A stretch of DNA of 64,000 bases from Leptotrichia sp. oral taxon 218 (GTDB lineage: Bacteria > Fusobacteriota > Fusobacteriia > Fusobacteriales > Leptotrichiaceae), in the NCBI RefSeq assembly GCF_018128225.1, contig NZ_CP072377.1, positions 1,984,001 to 2,048,000 on the forward strand, written 5' to 3'. Positions 34,904-42,847 of this stretch are shown here, in pieces (the first letter of the stretch is position 1; each line of letters opens with the position of its first letter). The position numbers and the translations under genes were made by a program. The notes beneath the pieces are model-generated. The model was not told the DNA's origin, did not search any database, and saw only the letters and a program-made list of their open reading frames with translations.

Positions 34904-35755
34904 TTAATAACAATCCCAATTGTAGAGAATTTCTGTAAAGTCTTTGTTTTTCAACTTTTCACGATTTATAAAAAAGTTTATTACACCAGCATCTCCGATA
35001 CAAACTTTCCATTTTCCTTTGGTTTTATCATGTTCACTGTCAAGCTGAAACAGCAATGTATCATATTTTTGGTATTTTTCCTCATATTTTCTTGGATCTT
35101 CCTGCGTAAAATATGAAAAACCATCACATTGTGAATGATAATCATCTGAATAATCTATTAAGTTCTGTAACTTTTCATAAAGTTTCAATTCTTGTGCTGG
35201 GTCTAAACTTTTCTCTTCACAAATTTTGTCAAATATATCTTCAAAAAAATCTTCAAATTTTTCTTTTTCGGTGTGTAATTCAAAATTCATTTTATAACTT
35301 TGATTATCTTCTGTAACACCATATTCTTCAAATTTTTGTGGATTATAAATATCTTTTAACTTTTCTGTATTGTAAAATTTTCCAATTTCTTCATGATAAA
35401 TCACTCTAAATCCATTTTGAACAGTTTGCCCCAAATCAAGCCCCATAAGACTATCGTTAGCTACAAAAAATTGTAAAATTCCTTTTTTGGGAAAATCCTT
35501 CAATCCTCTCAAATTTTCACAATTAATCTGTGCAATCAAAAACATTTCATTTCCATCGGACGTTTCTGGAATTTTTTTTCCTATCGGAACATAGGGTAAT
35601 CCCATAACTTTACTATCTGTTATTTTTAGTTCATCTTCCGTCAATGTAATTTTTGCAAAAGCCTTTGTTTGTGCAGTTTTTTTATATTCAGCCCAAATTT
35701 CATCATAAACTTTTTTGGCAAATTCATCATCAATTTTGATTTCTTTATCATCCAT
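34904..35755 (-). CDS. DUF1963 (YwqG-like) protein
   Basis: A 283-residue cytoplasmic protein of the DUF1963/YwqG family. Supporting features are GLPYVPIGKKIP near residue 60, FLIAQINCENL ... FPKKGILQFFVAND (the conserved strand pair), the central HSQCDGFSYFTQEDPR loop, and the family's closing LLFQLDSE ... GDAGVINFFINREKL ... ILYNWDCY. ATG 35755 is chosen because GGAG lies eight bases before it. The biochemical role of the family is unknown. It sits between pheS and pheT on the same strand, an unusual interruption of that pair. Confidence 0.9.
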   Translation of the reverse strand: MDDKEIKIDDEFAKKVYDEIWAEYKKTAQTKAFAKITLTEDELKITDSKVMGLPYVPIGKKIPETSDGNEMFLIAQINCENLRGLKDFPKKGILQFFVANDSLMGLDLGQTVQNGFRVIYHEEIGKFYNTEKLKDIYNPQKFEEYGVTEDNQSYKMNFELHTEKEKFEDFFEDIFDKICEEKSLDPAQELKLYEKLQNLIDYSDDYHSQCDGFSYFTQEDPRKYEEKYQKYDTLLFQLDSEHDKTKGKWKVCIGDAGVINFFINREKLKNKDFTEILYNWDCY

Positions 35756-35841
35756 TTTTAACACTCCAATTGATTTTTTCTATTCTACATTCAAATAAAT
35801 TTTCCATCAAAAATTTTAGCTAAAAATACTATTATGAATTA

Positions 35842-36858
35842 TTAGAACTGATCCAAAAATCTTTCGTCATTTTCAAAAAACGCTCTTAAATCATCAATTC
35901 CATATTTTAACATCGTAATTCTTTCAAGCCCCAATCCAAATGCAAACCCTTGATATTTTTTCGAATCAATTCCAGCGTTTTCCAAAACTTTTGAATTTAC
36001 CATTCCGCTTCCAAGTATTTCAAGCCAACCTGTACCTTTACATACACGGCAACCCTTTCCTTTACAAACTCCACATTCCACATCCATTTCAGCAGATGGC
36101 TCTGTAAATGGAAAAAAGTGTGGACGAAATCTCACATTTCTATCTCTTCCAAATATTTTTTTCACTATGCTTTCCAAAACCGCTTTAAAGTTAGCAAATG
36201 ACACATCTTCTCCGATCATAAGCCCTTCAACTTGGTGAAACATAGGAGTATGTGACACATCATAATCAGGACGGTAAACTTTCCCAACAGAAATCATTCT
36301 AAATGGAGGAACTTTATCTTTCATATAACGAATTTGCATCCCTGAAGTCTGAGTTCTCAAAACAACATCATCTTTTATGTAAAAAGTATCGGTAAGTTCT
36401 CTTGACGGATGTGTCTTAGGAATATTCAAGTCGTCAAAATTATATTTAACATACTCAACTTCTGGTCCGTCAACAATGTCAAATCCCATTTCAGACACAA
36501 TATCTTTAATTTCCATAACAGTTTGTGTAATTGGATGAAGTGAACCAATATTAGCTGTTCTTCCTGGCAAAGTTATATCAATAGTTTCGTTTTTTAGTCT
36601 TTCCTGTTTCGCAATTTCTTTCAAATTGACAGTTGTTTCATCAAATTTATCTTGCAGTAATTTTTTTATTTCATTAGTAGTTTTTCCAAATTCAGCTCTT
36701 TTTTCAGCGGCAATATTTGCCATTTCTTTCATAATTGCCGTAAATTCCCCTTTTTTCCCTAATATTTTAACTTTCAAATCATTAACTTCTTCAAGATTTT
36801 CTATTTCATTAAGTTTTTTTAGAACATCTTCTCGAAGCTGTGCCAATTTTTCCAACAT
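35842..36858 (-). CDS. pheS: Phenylalanyl-tRNA synthetase alpha chain
   Basis: A 338-residue PheS. An N-terminal coiled coil (about residues 1-85) that contacts tRNA is followed by the class II catalytic core: HPITQTVMEI, motif 2 around FRMISVGKVYRPDYDVSHTPMFHQVEGLM, and motif 3 FAFGLGLERITMLKYG. A Cys-rich insertion CGVCKGKGCRVCKGTG before motif 3 is a known variant. AGGAGG precedes the ATG. A promoter lies about 55 bases upstream and there is no room for a T-box, so the leader is short. It starts the long run that continues to ftsZ. Confidence 0.97.
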   Translation of the reverse strand: MLEKLAQLREDVLKKLNEIENLEEVNDLKVKILGKKGEFTAIMKEMANIAAEKRAEFGKTTNEIKKLLQDKFDETTVNLKEIAKQERLKNETIDITLPGRTANIGSLHPITQTVMEIKDIVSEMGFDIVDGPEVEYVKYNFDDLNIPKTHPSRELTDTFYIKDDVVLRTQTSGMQIRYMKDKVPPFRMISVGKVYRPDYDVSHTPMFHQVEGLMIGEDVSFANFKAVLESIVKKIFGRDRNVRFRPHFFPFTEPSAEMDVECGVCKGKGCRVCKGTGWLEILGSGMVNSKVLENAGIDSKKYQGFAFGLGLERITMLKYGIDDLRAFFENDERFLDQF

Positions 36859-36911
36859 TTATCTATTTCCTCCTAATTTTTGTTCTATTTTTTATTAAAG
36901 ATTATTTTTTA

Positions 36912-36940
36912 ATTATACTACTATTTTAAATATTATGCAA
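36912..36940 (-). promoter_or_regulatory. Promoter at the head of the pheS-to-ftsZ run
   Basis: On the minus strand TTGCAT (36935-36940) and TATAAT (36912-36917) with 17 bases between, ahead of pheS. The leader to the start codon is roughly 47 bases. The rest of the gap to 37169 belongs to the left end of the TnpB element. Confidence 0.7.
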
Positions 36941-37169
36941 GATTTCAAAAACTACTGAGAAGGAATTTTAATCTATCTGGAATTAATTCTTTATTACATT
37001 TGTTATATATTTAACAAAAAGATAGCAAGAAGTCGTAGGCTTTCTATAAGTGGGAGATGAATTGCTTTTTTTATTGAAAAAAGGATACATCCATGATATA
37101 ATTTTTGTATAAAATATCGAAGAGAAATAATTAAAAATAATATTCAAAATCAAAAGGAGGTGTAATTTC

Positions 37170-38267
37170 ATGAAATATAATTTAGCATTCAAATACAGAA
37201 TTTATCCAAATAAGGAGCAAGAATTGTTGATAAATAAGACTTTTGGATGTGTTCGTTTTGTTTACAATACAATTTTGTATACAGCAAATAAAATTTATGA
37301 AGAAACTGGGAAAAATAAAATAATTACACCTGCCAGTTTGAAAAGTGAAAATCAATTTCTAAAAGAAGTAGATAGTCTGGCACTTTCAAATGCTCAATTG
37401 AATGTAAAACGATCGTTTACGAATTTCTTTCAAAAGAGAGCAAAGTTTCCAAGATTTAAATCTAAAAAGAATAATGTTAAAAGTTACACGACAAATTGTG
37501 TGAATAATTCGATAAGAATTGAAGAAAACAAATATTTGGTTTTGCCAAAACTGAAAAGAATAAAATTGAAATATCATAGAGAAATACCAAAGAATTATAT
37601 AATAAAGTCGGTAACATTGACAAACAGCAATGGAAATTACTATGTTTCTGTTTTGACAGAATTTGAAAAAGAAATTCAAAAAGTGCCAACTAATGATAAA
37701 GTAATTGGACTTGATTTTTCAATGTCTGAATTATTTGTCAGTTCTGAAAACCAAAGAGCTGATTATCCAAGATATTTTAAGATGTTGGAGAAAAAATTAA
37801 AAAAATTACAAAAATCATTATCAAGAAAAGTAAAATTTTCTAAAAATTGGTATAGACAAAAAATAAAAATATCAAAATTGCATGAATATATCAAAAATTG
37901 TCGAAGAGATTTTTTGCATAAATTATCGAAAAAATTGTCTGAAATATATAATGCTGTAGTTGTTGAGGATTTGAATATGAAAGGGATGAGTCAGGCATTA
38001 AATTTTGGGAAAAGTGTAGGAGATAATGGATGGGGAATGTTTTTGAGAATGCTGGAGTATAAACTGATGTTTTTAGGAAAGCAATTTTTGAAGATAGATA
38101 AATGGTTTCCATCGTCGAAAACTTGCAGTAAATGTGGAAATATTAAAGAGGAACTGAAATTATCAGAAAGAAGTTATAAATGTGAGTGCTGTGGGATTGA
38201 AATTGATAGAGATTACAATGCGGCACTGAATATAAAAAACATTGGAAAAGAAATGTTGAAATATTAG
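37170..38267 (+). CDS. tnpB: TnpB, RNA-guided nuclease (zinc ribbon intact)
   Basis: A 365-residue TnpB with all active-site parts: D182 in VIGLDFS, E266 in VVVEDLNMKGM, a zinc ribbon C319-x2-C322 and C338-x2-C341 (PSSKTCSKCG ... YKCECCG), and the third acidic residue D348 in IDRDYNAALNIKN. The N-terminal part (YRIYPNKEQELLINKTFGCVRFVYN) is the usual helical start. AGGAGGTG precedes the ATG and a TATAAT lies in the leader. It is distinct from the ribbon-less TnpB at 8204, so two separate TnpB lineages are present. No tnpA is linked. Confidence 0.95.
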   Translation: MKYNLAFKYRIYPNKEQELLINKTFGCVRFVYNTILYTANKIYEETGKNKIITPASLKSENQFLKEVDSLALSNAQLNVKRSFTNFFQKRAKFPRFKSKKNNVKSYTTNCVNNSIRIEENKYLVLPKLKRIKLKYHREIPKNYIIKSVTLTNSNGNYYVSVLTEFEKEIQKVPTNDKVIGLDFSMSELFVSSENQRADYPRYFKMLEKKLKKLQKSLSRKVKFSKNWYRQKIKISKLHEYIKNCRRDFLHKLSKKLSEIYNAVVVEDLNMKGMSQALNFGKSVGDNGWGMFLRMLEYKLMFLGKQFLKIDKWFPSSKTCSKCGNIKEELKLSERSYKCECCGIEIDRDYNAALNIKNIGKEMLKY

Positions 38268-38380
38268 GAAATAAAAAAACAGGGCAGGGACTGTCCGAAG
38301 AGCTTGGTAAATATATTTGGCTAACAAAAGCAGATACTTCCCAAGAAGCTCCCGCTTCTAAAAGCGGAAGTAGTTCACTA
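38260..38380 (+). ncRNA. Candidate omega RNA / right end of the second TnpB element
   Basis: About 110 bases after the tnpB stop are non-coding and structured: GGGCAGGGACTGTCC, then AAGAAGCTCCCGCTTC pairing with the AAGCGG arm, ending AGTAGTTCAC. Position and layout match TnpB guide RNAs; the host sequence after about 38378 would be the guide. Confidence 0.45.
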
Positions 38381-38498
38381 TATGATAATATATGAAAAAT
38401 TGCAAGAGTGAAGATAATAAACATTATAAATACTTGGCAAGAAAGAAATTATACTTTCTCTCTTTCTTATTTTTTAGATATTACAAAGGACAAAATAT

Positions 38499-38527
38499 TT
38501 GACAGTTTCAAAAAAAAATGATAAAAT
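38499..38527 (+). promoter_or_regulatory. Promoter of the SRP RNA gene
   Basis: Consensus TTGACA (38499-38504), 17-base spacer, TAAAAT (38522-38527). Initiation seven bases downstream gives a 5' end near 38534, the G that starts the terminal stem. Confidence 0.85.
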
Positions 38528-38533
38528 ACGATT

Positions 38534-38803
38534 GTCATACTAGCCGGGGAGATAGCGGTGCCCTGTATCTACAATCCGCTTTAGTAGAGGTGATGTCAAA
38601 TTTGAGGGGAGTTTTAGTGTCAACGCCTTATTTTAAAGATGTTGAGAAGATGGTCCTATATTGTAGGAAACTTACGAATCGTGTCAGGTCGGGAACGAAG
38701 CAGCACTAAGTTAGTTTTTCTAGGTTTATGGGGTAGCTGTTTTTGAGTCTTTATCTTAAGAAACGGATGGTAAAATTTCTTCGATTGTTTGGCGTATGAC
38801 GCT
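38534..38803 (+). ncRNA. ffs: Signal recognition particle RNA, long Gram-positive type
   Basis: The 5' part has the conserved Alu-domain sequence CTAGCCGGGGAG, GCGGTGCCCTGTA and CAATCCGC. The S-domain apex GTCAGGTCG-GGAA-CGAAGCAGCAC (about 38683-38706) is the Ffh-binding helix 8 with its GGAA loop. The two ends pair: GTCATAC at 38534-38540 with GTATGAC at 38794-38800, followed by a T run at 38803-38809. The resulting length of about 270 bases equals that of the long SRP RNA of Bacillus and clostridia rather than the 4.5S form. The RNA scaffolds Ffh and targets membrane proteins to FtsY and Sec. Confidence 0.93.
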
Positions 38804-38834
38804 TTTTTTGAAAATAAAATTATGAAATCTATAA

Positions 38835-38860
38835 AGAATAGCAATTGCTATTCTATTTTT
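38835..38860 (+). terminator. Terminator hairpin after the SRP RNA gene
   Basis: AGAATAGC (38835-38842) pairs perfectly with GCTATTCT (38847-38854), loop AATT, then ATTTTTT. It may back up the weaker T run at the end of the SRP RNA. Confidence 0.8.
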
Positions 38861-38893
38861 TATATTTTTAAATTAAATTAATTTGGAGGGAAA

Positions 38894-40138
38894 ATGAAAG
38901 TTGAACACTGGGATAAAAAGTCAAATATCACAAAAGAGCTGCAAAAATTTCGAGCGCTTGATATAAATTTCTCAATAGATTTAGATAATGACGAACTTTT
39001 TTTTATTTATAATGAAGAAAAGTTATGCGGATATGCGACGATAAATTTGGGAAAAAATGCAAAACTAAAAAAGATTTTTATAATTCCAAAATATAGAAAT
39101 AATGGCTATGGAACATTTCTACTAAAATATATAATCAATTGGATAACTAAAGAAAAGTGTGATTCACTGATTGTGATAAATCACAAAAAAATGAATAATT
39201 TTTTGGAAAAACAAAAATTTTTACGAACAGAAAATGGATATATTTTGAATAATCTGCTAGAAACTTTAAAACAGGAAAAAAATATGGTTTTTGTAGCAAA
39301 AGTGGCAATAATTATCAATATTATTCTAGCTTTTTTAAAAATATTTTCTGGAAAAATATTTAACAGTATGTCACTTTTGGCAGATGGATTAAATTCATTT
39401 TCGGATTTGATTACGAATATTTTAGTGATTGTTGGCTTAAAAGTTGGAAGCAATCCCGAAGATAAGGAACATCCTTTTGGACATGGAAAAATAGAATCCG
39501 TCTTCAGTGTTATAATTGGAACATTTATCATGCTTTCTGCAGTTCAGCTGATTCGAGAAAATATAGAAAAGTTTTTTTCAAAAAATGGAGAAAATGTGAA
39601 ATTAAGCAATATTCTTATCATAATCTCAATAATTTCTATTTTAATAAAAGTTTTTCAGCTAATTTTTATGAAAAATAAAACAAAAAGTTATCGTGGAGCT
39701 TTAATAACTTCACTACTTCAAGATTACAAAAATGATATCGTAATCTCAACTTCAGTTCTAGCTGGACTTTTATTCTCAAAAATCAATCCAATTTTTGACA
39801 CAATTATTGGACTTGTCGTTGCAATTTACATTTTAAAGAGCGGATATGAATTAATAAGAGATAATTCTTTAATCTTGATGGATTCCCAAAATGAAGAACT
39901 GCTTTCCAAAATAAGAGATGAAATTTTAGAATTTGAAGAAATCGAAAATGCACATGACTTTAAAATGACAACTTCTGGAAAAGATATTTATATTTTTTTA
40001 GATGCAAGAATGAAAAAAGACAATACAATAGAAGAAGCTCACGAAATTATAAATACAATTTCAAAAAAAATAAAATATAAGCATCCCAATATAAAATCAC
40101 TATTTGTGCATATAGAACCAATGTACGAAGACGACTAA
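38894..40138 (+). CDS. GNAT acetyltransferase-CDF cation efflux fusion protein
   Basis: A 414-residue protein with two parts in one uninterrupted frame. Residues about 30-115 resemble a GNAT N-acetyltransferase, with IFIIPKYRNNGYGTFLL carrying the acetyl-CoA motif R-x-x-G-x-G (R68-G73). From residue 131 it is a cation diffusion facilitator: six membrane helices, NSFSD in helix 2, HPFGHGKIE in the loop, QDYKND in helix 5 and a C-terminal cytoplasmic domain ending HPNIKSLFVHIEP. N-x-x-x-D in helix 2 with D-x-x-x-D in helix 5 fits the Mn-type CDFs (MntE-like). GGAGGG precedes the first ATG; an internal ATG at 39284 also has AGGA upstream, so a CDF-only form could be made. Confidence 0.85.
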   Translation: MKVEHWDKKSNITKELQKFRALDINFSIDLDNDELFFIYNEEKLCGYATINLGKNAKLKKIFIIPKYRNNGYGTFLLKYIINWITKEKCDSLIVINHKKMNNFLEKQKFLRTENGYILNNLLETLKQEKNMVFVAKVAIIINIILAFLKIFSGKIFNSMSLLADGLNSFSDLITNILVIVGLKVGSNPEDKEHPFGHGKIESVFSVIIGTFIMLSAVQLIRENIEKFFSKNGENVKLSNILIIISIISILIKVFQLIFMKNKTKSYRGALITSLLQDYKNDIVISTSVLAGLLFSKINPIFDTIIGLVVAIYILKSGYELIRDNSLILMDSQNEELLSKIRDEILEFEEIENAHDFKMTTSGKDIYIFLDARMKKDNTIEEAHEIINTISKKIKYKHPNIKSLFVHIEPMYEDD

Positions 40139-40166
40139 AAATTTTTTTAAAAATAAAATATTTATA

Positions 40167-40195
40167 TTGAAAAATTAAAAAAAATATGTTAATAT
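40167..40195 (+). promoter_or_regulatory. Probable promoter of ssrA
   Basis: TTGAAA (40167-40172), 17-base spacer, TAATAT (40190-40195). It lies about 42 bases before the mature 5' end, consistent with a short precursor leader. Confidence 0.5.
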
Positions 40196-40237
40196 AGTTT
40201 TGAAAAAAGTATTTAAAAAATATTTAAATAAACATTT

Positions 40238-40576
40238 GGGAATGTTTTGGTTTCGACAGGATAAAAAACTTATTACTAGCAAGTAAGCGGGAGCTTTAAA
40301 ATCCAACTAAAATATAATCGGAAACGATAATTACGCATTAGCTGCCTAAGATAGCGGCTCATCACTTCTGGAAATGCCGTTTTTCCACTAGATGATGTTA
40401 CTTTTTACGGCTTACTCAAATGTATGATTATGTCACTTGAGGAAATTTTATAATCTCGCTTTTAGACTTTTGTTTGTTTAATATCTAAAAGTTAAAAAGA
40501 TAAATAAACTAAACTTGTAGAAGGTAGTAAAGACTTTTTATTTTGGACACGGGTTCGATTCCCGTCATTTCCACCA
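40238..40576 (+). ncRNA. ssrA: Transfer-messenger RNA (tmRNA)
   Basis: The tRNA-like ends are both present: GGGAATG at 40238-40244 pairs with CATTTCC at 40566-40572, followed by ACCA; the T arm reads GGGTTCGATTCCC and the 5' side has TTTGGTTTCGACAGG. The tag frame runs 40320-40349 (GGA AAC GAT AAT TAC GCA TTA GCT GCC TAA), encoding GNDNYALAA after the alanine carried by the tmRNA. The end YALAA is the usual protease-recognition signal. It rescues stalled ribosomes together with SmpB. Length 339 bases, one-piece form. Confidence 0.97.
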
Positions 40577-40621
40577 AAACAAAAATAAAATCTTTAAAAA
40601 TAAATTAATCATTTTCATATT

Positions 40622-40648
40622 AAATAAGTCTTTTTAGACTTATTTTTT
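40622..40648 (+). terminator. Terminator of ssrA
   Basis: AATAAGTCT (40623-40631) pairs with AGACTTATT (40636-40644), then a T run to 40648. Confidence 0.85.
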
Positions 40649-40688
40649 TATAAATCTTTATTTGCAAAAAAAATTTTTTTAAATATTC

Positions 40689-40717
40689 TTGATTTTGACA
40701 TTTATTTTTGATATAAT
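40689..40717 (+). promoter_or_regulatory. Promoter of the rpsF-ssb-rpsR operon
   Basis: TTGATT (40689-40694), 17-base spacer, TATAAT (40712-40717). A second -35 candidate TTGACA starts at 40695. The leader of about 55 bases holds a small GGCTAAAAAAGCC hairpin. Confidence 0.75.
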
Positions 40718-40777
40718 TATATGAAACCTGCTCTATTTAGAAGTAGGGCTAAAAAAGCCAAAGGAAAGGAGAAATCG

Positions 40778-41062
40778 ATGAGAAATTACGAAATTATGTT
40801 TATTTTATCTACACAATTGACTGAAGAAGAAAAAAATGCTGGAGTTGAATTTGTAGAAAATACTTTAAAAGCTGCTGGAGCAGTTGAAGTAAAAACAGAA
40901 GTTTGGGGAGACAGAAAATTAGCTTATCCTATTAAGAAAAAAGAAAATGGATATTATGTGCTAACTACATTCCAAACAGATGGAACAAGATTCACAGAAA
41001 TTGAATCAAAATTAAACATCAATGAATCAATTTTAAAATATATGATTGTCAAAAATGACTAA
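40778..41062 (+). CDS. rpsF: 30S ribosomal protein S6
   Basis: A 94-residue S6: MRNYEIMFILSTQLTEEE, VKTEVWGDRKLAYPIKKKENGYYVL and ESKLNINESILKYMIVK match the family throughout. The start is the ATG at 40778, after AAAGGAGA, rather than an earlier ATG 19 codons upstream. S6 binds 16S rRNA in the platform together with S18, whose gene is in the same operon. In other bacteria this operon is autoregulated by S6:S18 binding its leader; I see no convincing binding motif here. Confidence 0.97.
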   Translation: MRNYEIMFILSTQLTEEEKNAGVEFVENTLKAAGAVEVKTEVWGDRKLAYPIKKKENGYYVLTTFQTDGTRFTEIESKLNINESILKYMIVKND

Positions 41063-41092
41063 TAAATAGTAAAAATAAGGGGGACAAGTAAT

Positions 41093-41632
41093 ATGAACAA
41101 TGTTATATTGATGGGAAGATTGACAAAGGATCCAGAATTAAGTCGAAGTTCAGGTGGAAAGGCATTTACTAGATTTAGTATTGCAATAAATAGAATTGGT
41201 GAAGGAACCGATTTTATAAATTGTATTGCTTGGGAAAAAACTGCTAAAACCATTTCTGAATATTTTAAAAAGGGTCAAAGAATTCTAGTGCAAGGAAGTA
41301 TTAGAACAGGAAGTTATGAAAAAAATGGTCAAACTATTTACACAACCGATGTTTTAGTAAACCGTTTTGAGTTTATTGAAAGTTCTGGAAATAGTGCGAA
41401 TAGTGGAAGTTATGGAAATTATGATGACGACGAATATTCAAATACTTACAAAAGAAAAAGTTCAAAAAAATCTTCTAAAAAACAGGAACAAATTTTTAAC
41501 GATGAAGATGATGTTTATGATGAAGATAATAGAGGCAATGACGACGAATATTTTAATAAAAGCAATCAAAACTCTTTCGACGATGATGACGAATATGATG
41601 ATAACGAAGATGACGATCAATTTCCATTTTAA
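41093..41632 (+). CDS. ssb: Single-stranded DNA-binding protein
   Basis: A 179-residue SSB. The N-terminal ~105 residues form the OB fold (MNNVILMGRLTKDPELS, FTRFSIAINR, DFINCIAWEKTAKTISEYFKKG, ILVQGSIRTGSYEKNGQTIYTTDVLVNRFEFIE). A Gly/Asn/Asp-rich disordered tail of about 70 residues ends in DDDQFPF, the acidic tip that recruits repair and replication proteins. The tail is unusually rich in Asp and contains a Lys/Ser patch (KRKSSKKSSKK). It lies between rpsF and rpsR, as in many bacteria, with GGGGG before the ATG. Confidence 0.97.
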   Translation: MNNVILMGRLTKDPELSRSSGGKAFTRFSIAINRIGEGTDFINCIAWEKTAKTISEYFKKGQRILVQGSIRTGSYEKNGQTIYTTDVLVNRFEFIESSGNSANSGSYGNYDDDEYSNTYKRKSSKKSSKKQEQIFNDEDDVYDEDNRGNDDEYFNKSNQNSFDDDDEYDDNEDDDQFPF

Positions 41633-41669
41633 AAATAATTAAAGTAAAAACTTTAGGAGGTGTAATCGA

Positions 41670-41909
41670 ATGAGAGCAAAACCAGCTACTGAATTTAAAA
41701 GAAGAAAAAGAAGACCAAAAGTAAAATTTAAAGTAGAAGATATTAACTATAAAAATGTTGAGTTATTAAAAAACTTTATGAACGACAAAGGTAAAATTTC
41801 TCCTGCAAGAGTTACAGGATTAGAAGCTAAAGTTCAAAGAAAAATTGCAAAAGCAATTAAAAGAGCTAGACAAATCGCTTTAATGCCTTACACAAAAATT
41901 GAAAAATAA
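41670..41909 (+). CDS. rpsR: 30S ribosomal protein S18
   Basis: A 79-residue S18 with the family core [50 protein letters not shown]. No CxxC zinc-binding pair is present, so it is the C-minus form. AGGAGG lies ten bases before the ATG. It is the last gene of the operon and is followed by a strong terminator ten bases after the stop. Confidence 0.97.
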   Translation: MRAKPATEFKRRKRRPKVKFKVEDINYKNVELLKNFMNDKGKISPARVTGLEAKVQRKIAKAIKRARQIALMPYTKIEK

Positions 41910-41919
41910 TAAGACATTT

Positions 41920-41963
41920 AAAAACTACCTAATAATATAATTTATTTTTAGGTAGTTTTTTTA
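41920..41963 (+). terminator. Terminator of the rpsF-ssb-rpsR operon
   Basis: AAAAACTACCTA (41920-41931) pairs with TAGGTAGTTTTT (41949-41960), followed by more Ts. Confidence 0.9.
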
Positions 41964-41969
41964 TTTTTA

Positions 41970-41997
41970 TTGACAAATATTATTAAAATGATACAAT
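41970..41997 (+). promoter_or_regulatory. Promoter of the CbiK gene
   Basis: TTGACA (41970-41975), 16-base spacer, TACAAT (41992-41997), immediately after the rpsR terminator. Confidence 0.7.
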
Positions 41998-42029
41998 ATA
42001 TCAGTAAAATAAAAAAGGGAGAATTTAAT

Positions 42030-42773
42030 ATGAAAAAAGGCATTGTAATTGCAAGTTTTGGAACAACACACGAAGATGCACTAAAAAAAACAATTGATAT
42101 TATTGAAAATAAAATTGGAGAAAAATACGGTTTTGAAAATTTCAGAAGAGCTTTTACTTCTAACAAAGTCCGACAAAAACTGAAAATAAAAAGAAATTTA
42201 ATCATTTTTAATCAAAATGAGGCATTGCAAGATCTTAAAAATAATGGATTTGAAAAAATTTTCACAATGTCGCTACATATTTTAAACGGGATTGAATACA
42301 AAAAATTAAGCGATAAATTTGGAAAAATTTCAGAACCTTTGTTATTTAATGAATTTGATTTCAAAAAAATTGTTGAAAATAAAGAATTTAATGACACAAA
42401 AGGAAATGATGCTATCGTCTTTGTGGGACACGGCTCAGAAGACGCTTCTGATGAAAGTTATGAAAAGTTGCAAAATTATTATAAAACATTTGGGAAAGAA
42501 AATATTTTTATTGGAACTATTGAAGGAAAAATAACGATTGAGCATATTTTGAAAAAATTAAAAAATACAAATTTTAAAAAGATTTTGCTAAAACCTTTTT
42601 TGATTGTCGCTGGAGATCACGCTAAAAACGACATTATGTCAGATGAGGAAAATTCTTGGAAGACAATTTTAGAAAAAAACGGTTATGAAGTTGAAACAGA
42701 ACTTATCGGAATGGGAGAATATCCGTTTATTCAAAAAATGTTTTTTGAAAAATTTGAAAAAATATACGAATAA
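42030..42773 (+). CDS. cbiK: Sirohydrochlorin cobaltochelatase, CbiK type
   Basis: A 247-residue anaerobic cobalt (or iron) chelatase. It opens MKKGIVIASFGTTHEDALKKTI, the CbiK start, and has FRRAFTSNKVRQKL and EALQDLKNNGFEKI. The two metal-handling histidines lie in MSLHILNGIEY and VFVGHGSEDASDE; KPFLIVAGDHAKNDI follows. No signal peptide is seen, so it is cytoplasmic and biosynthetic rather than a periplasmic haem-type variant. ATG 42030 follows GGGAG. No cobalamin or siroheme genes are adjacent, so the tetrapyrrole pathway is elsewhere. It is a single-gene unit with its own promoter. Confidence 0.93.
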   Translation: MKKGIVIASFGTTHEDALKKTIDIIENKIGEKYGFENFRRAFTSNKVRQKLKIKRNLIIFNQNEALQDLKNNGFEKIFTMSLHILNGIEYKKLSDKFGKISEPLLFNEFDFKKIVENKEFNDTKGNDAIVFVGHGSEDASDESYEKLQNYYKTFGKENIFIGTIEGKITIEHILKKLKNTNFKKILLKPFLIVAGDHAKNDIMSDEENSWKTILEKNGYEVETELIGMGEYPFIQKMFFEKFEKIYE

Positions 42774-42847
42774 TAAATAATTGCTTTGATTTTTTTTCAA
42801 ATATAAAAATTTAAGATTTTAAAATTTGAAATTACAATAAAATATTT

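Larger units (their letters stand above)
37020..38380 (+). mobile_element. IS1341-type element (tnpB only, IS200/IS605 family)
   Basis: The element has a tnpB gene without tnpA. The upstream part (about 37020-37070, GATAGCAAGAAGTCG ... GGGAGATGAATTGC) looks like an IS605-family left end. The right end carries the typical CCCGCTTC/AAGCGG hairpin followed by AGTAGTTCAC at about 38350-38378. Exact ends are estimates because such elements leave no target duplication. It needs a TnpA supplied in trans, possibly one like that at 9641. Confidence 0.75.

Noticed and set aside
36859-36990. T-box riboswitch ahead of pheS
   Set aside because: The leader from the promoter to the start codon is only about 47 bases and lacks the T-box sequence and terminator/antiterminator.
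40718-40777. S6:S18 autoregulatory leader in front of rpsF
   Set aside because: A small GGCT/AGCC hairpin is present but the CCG-containing binding element known from other bacteria is not visible.
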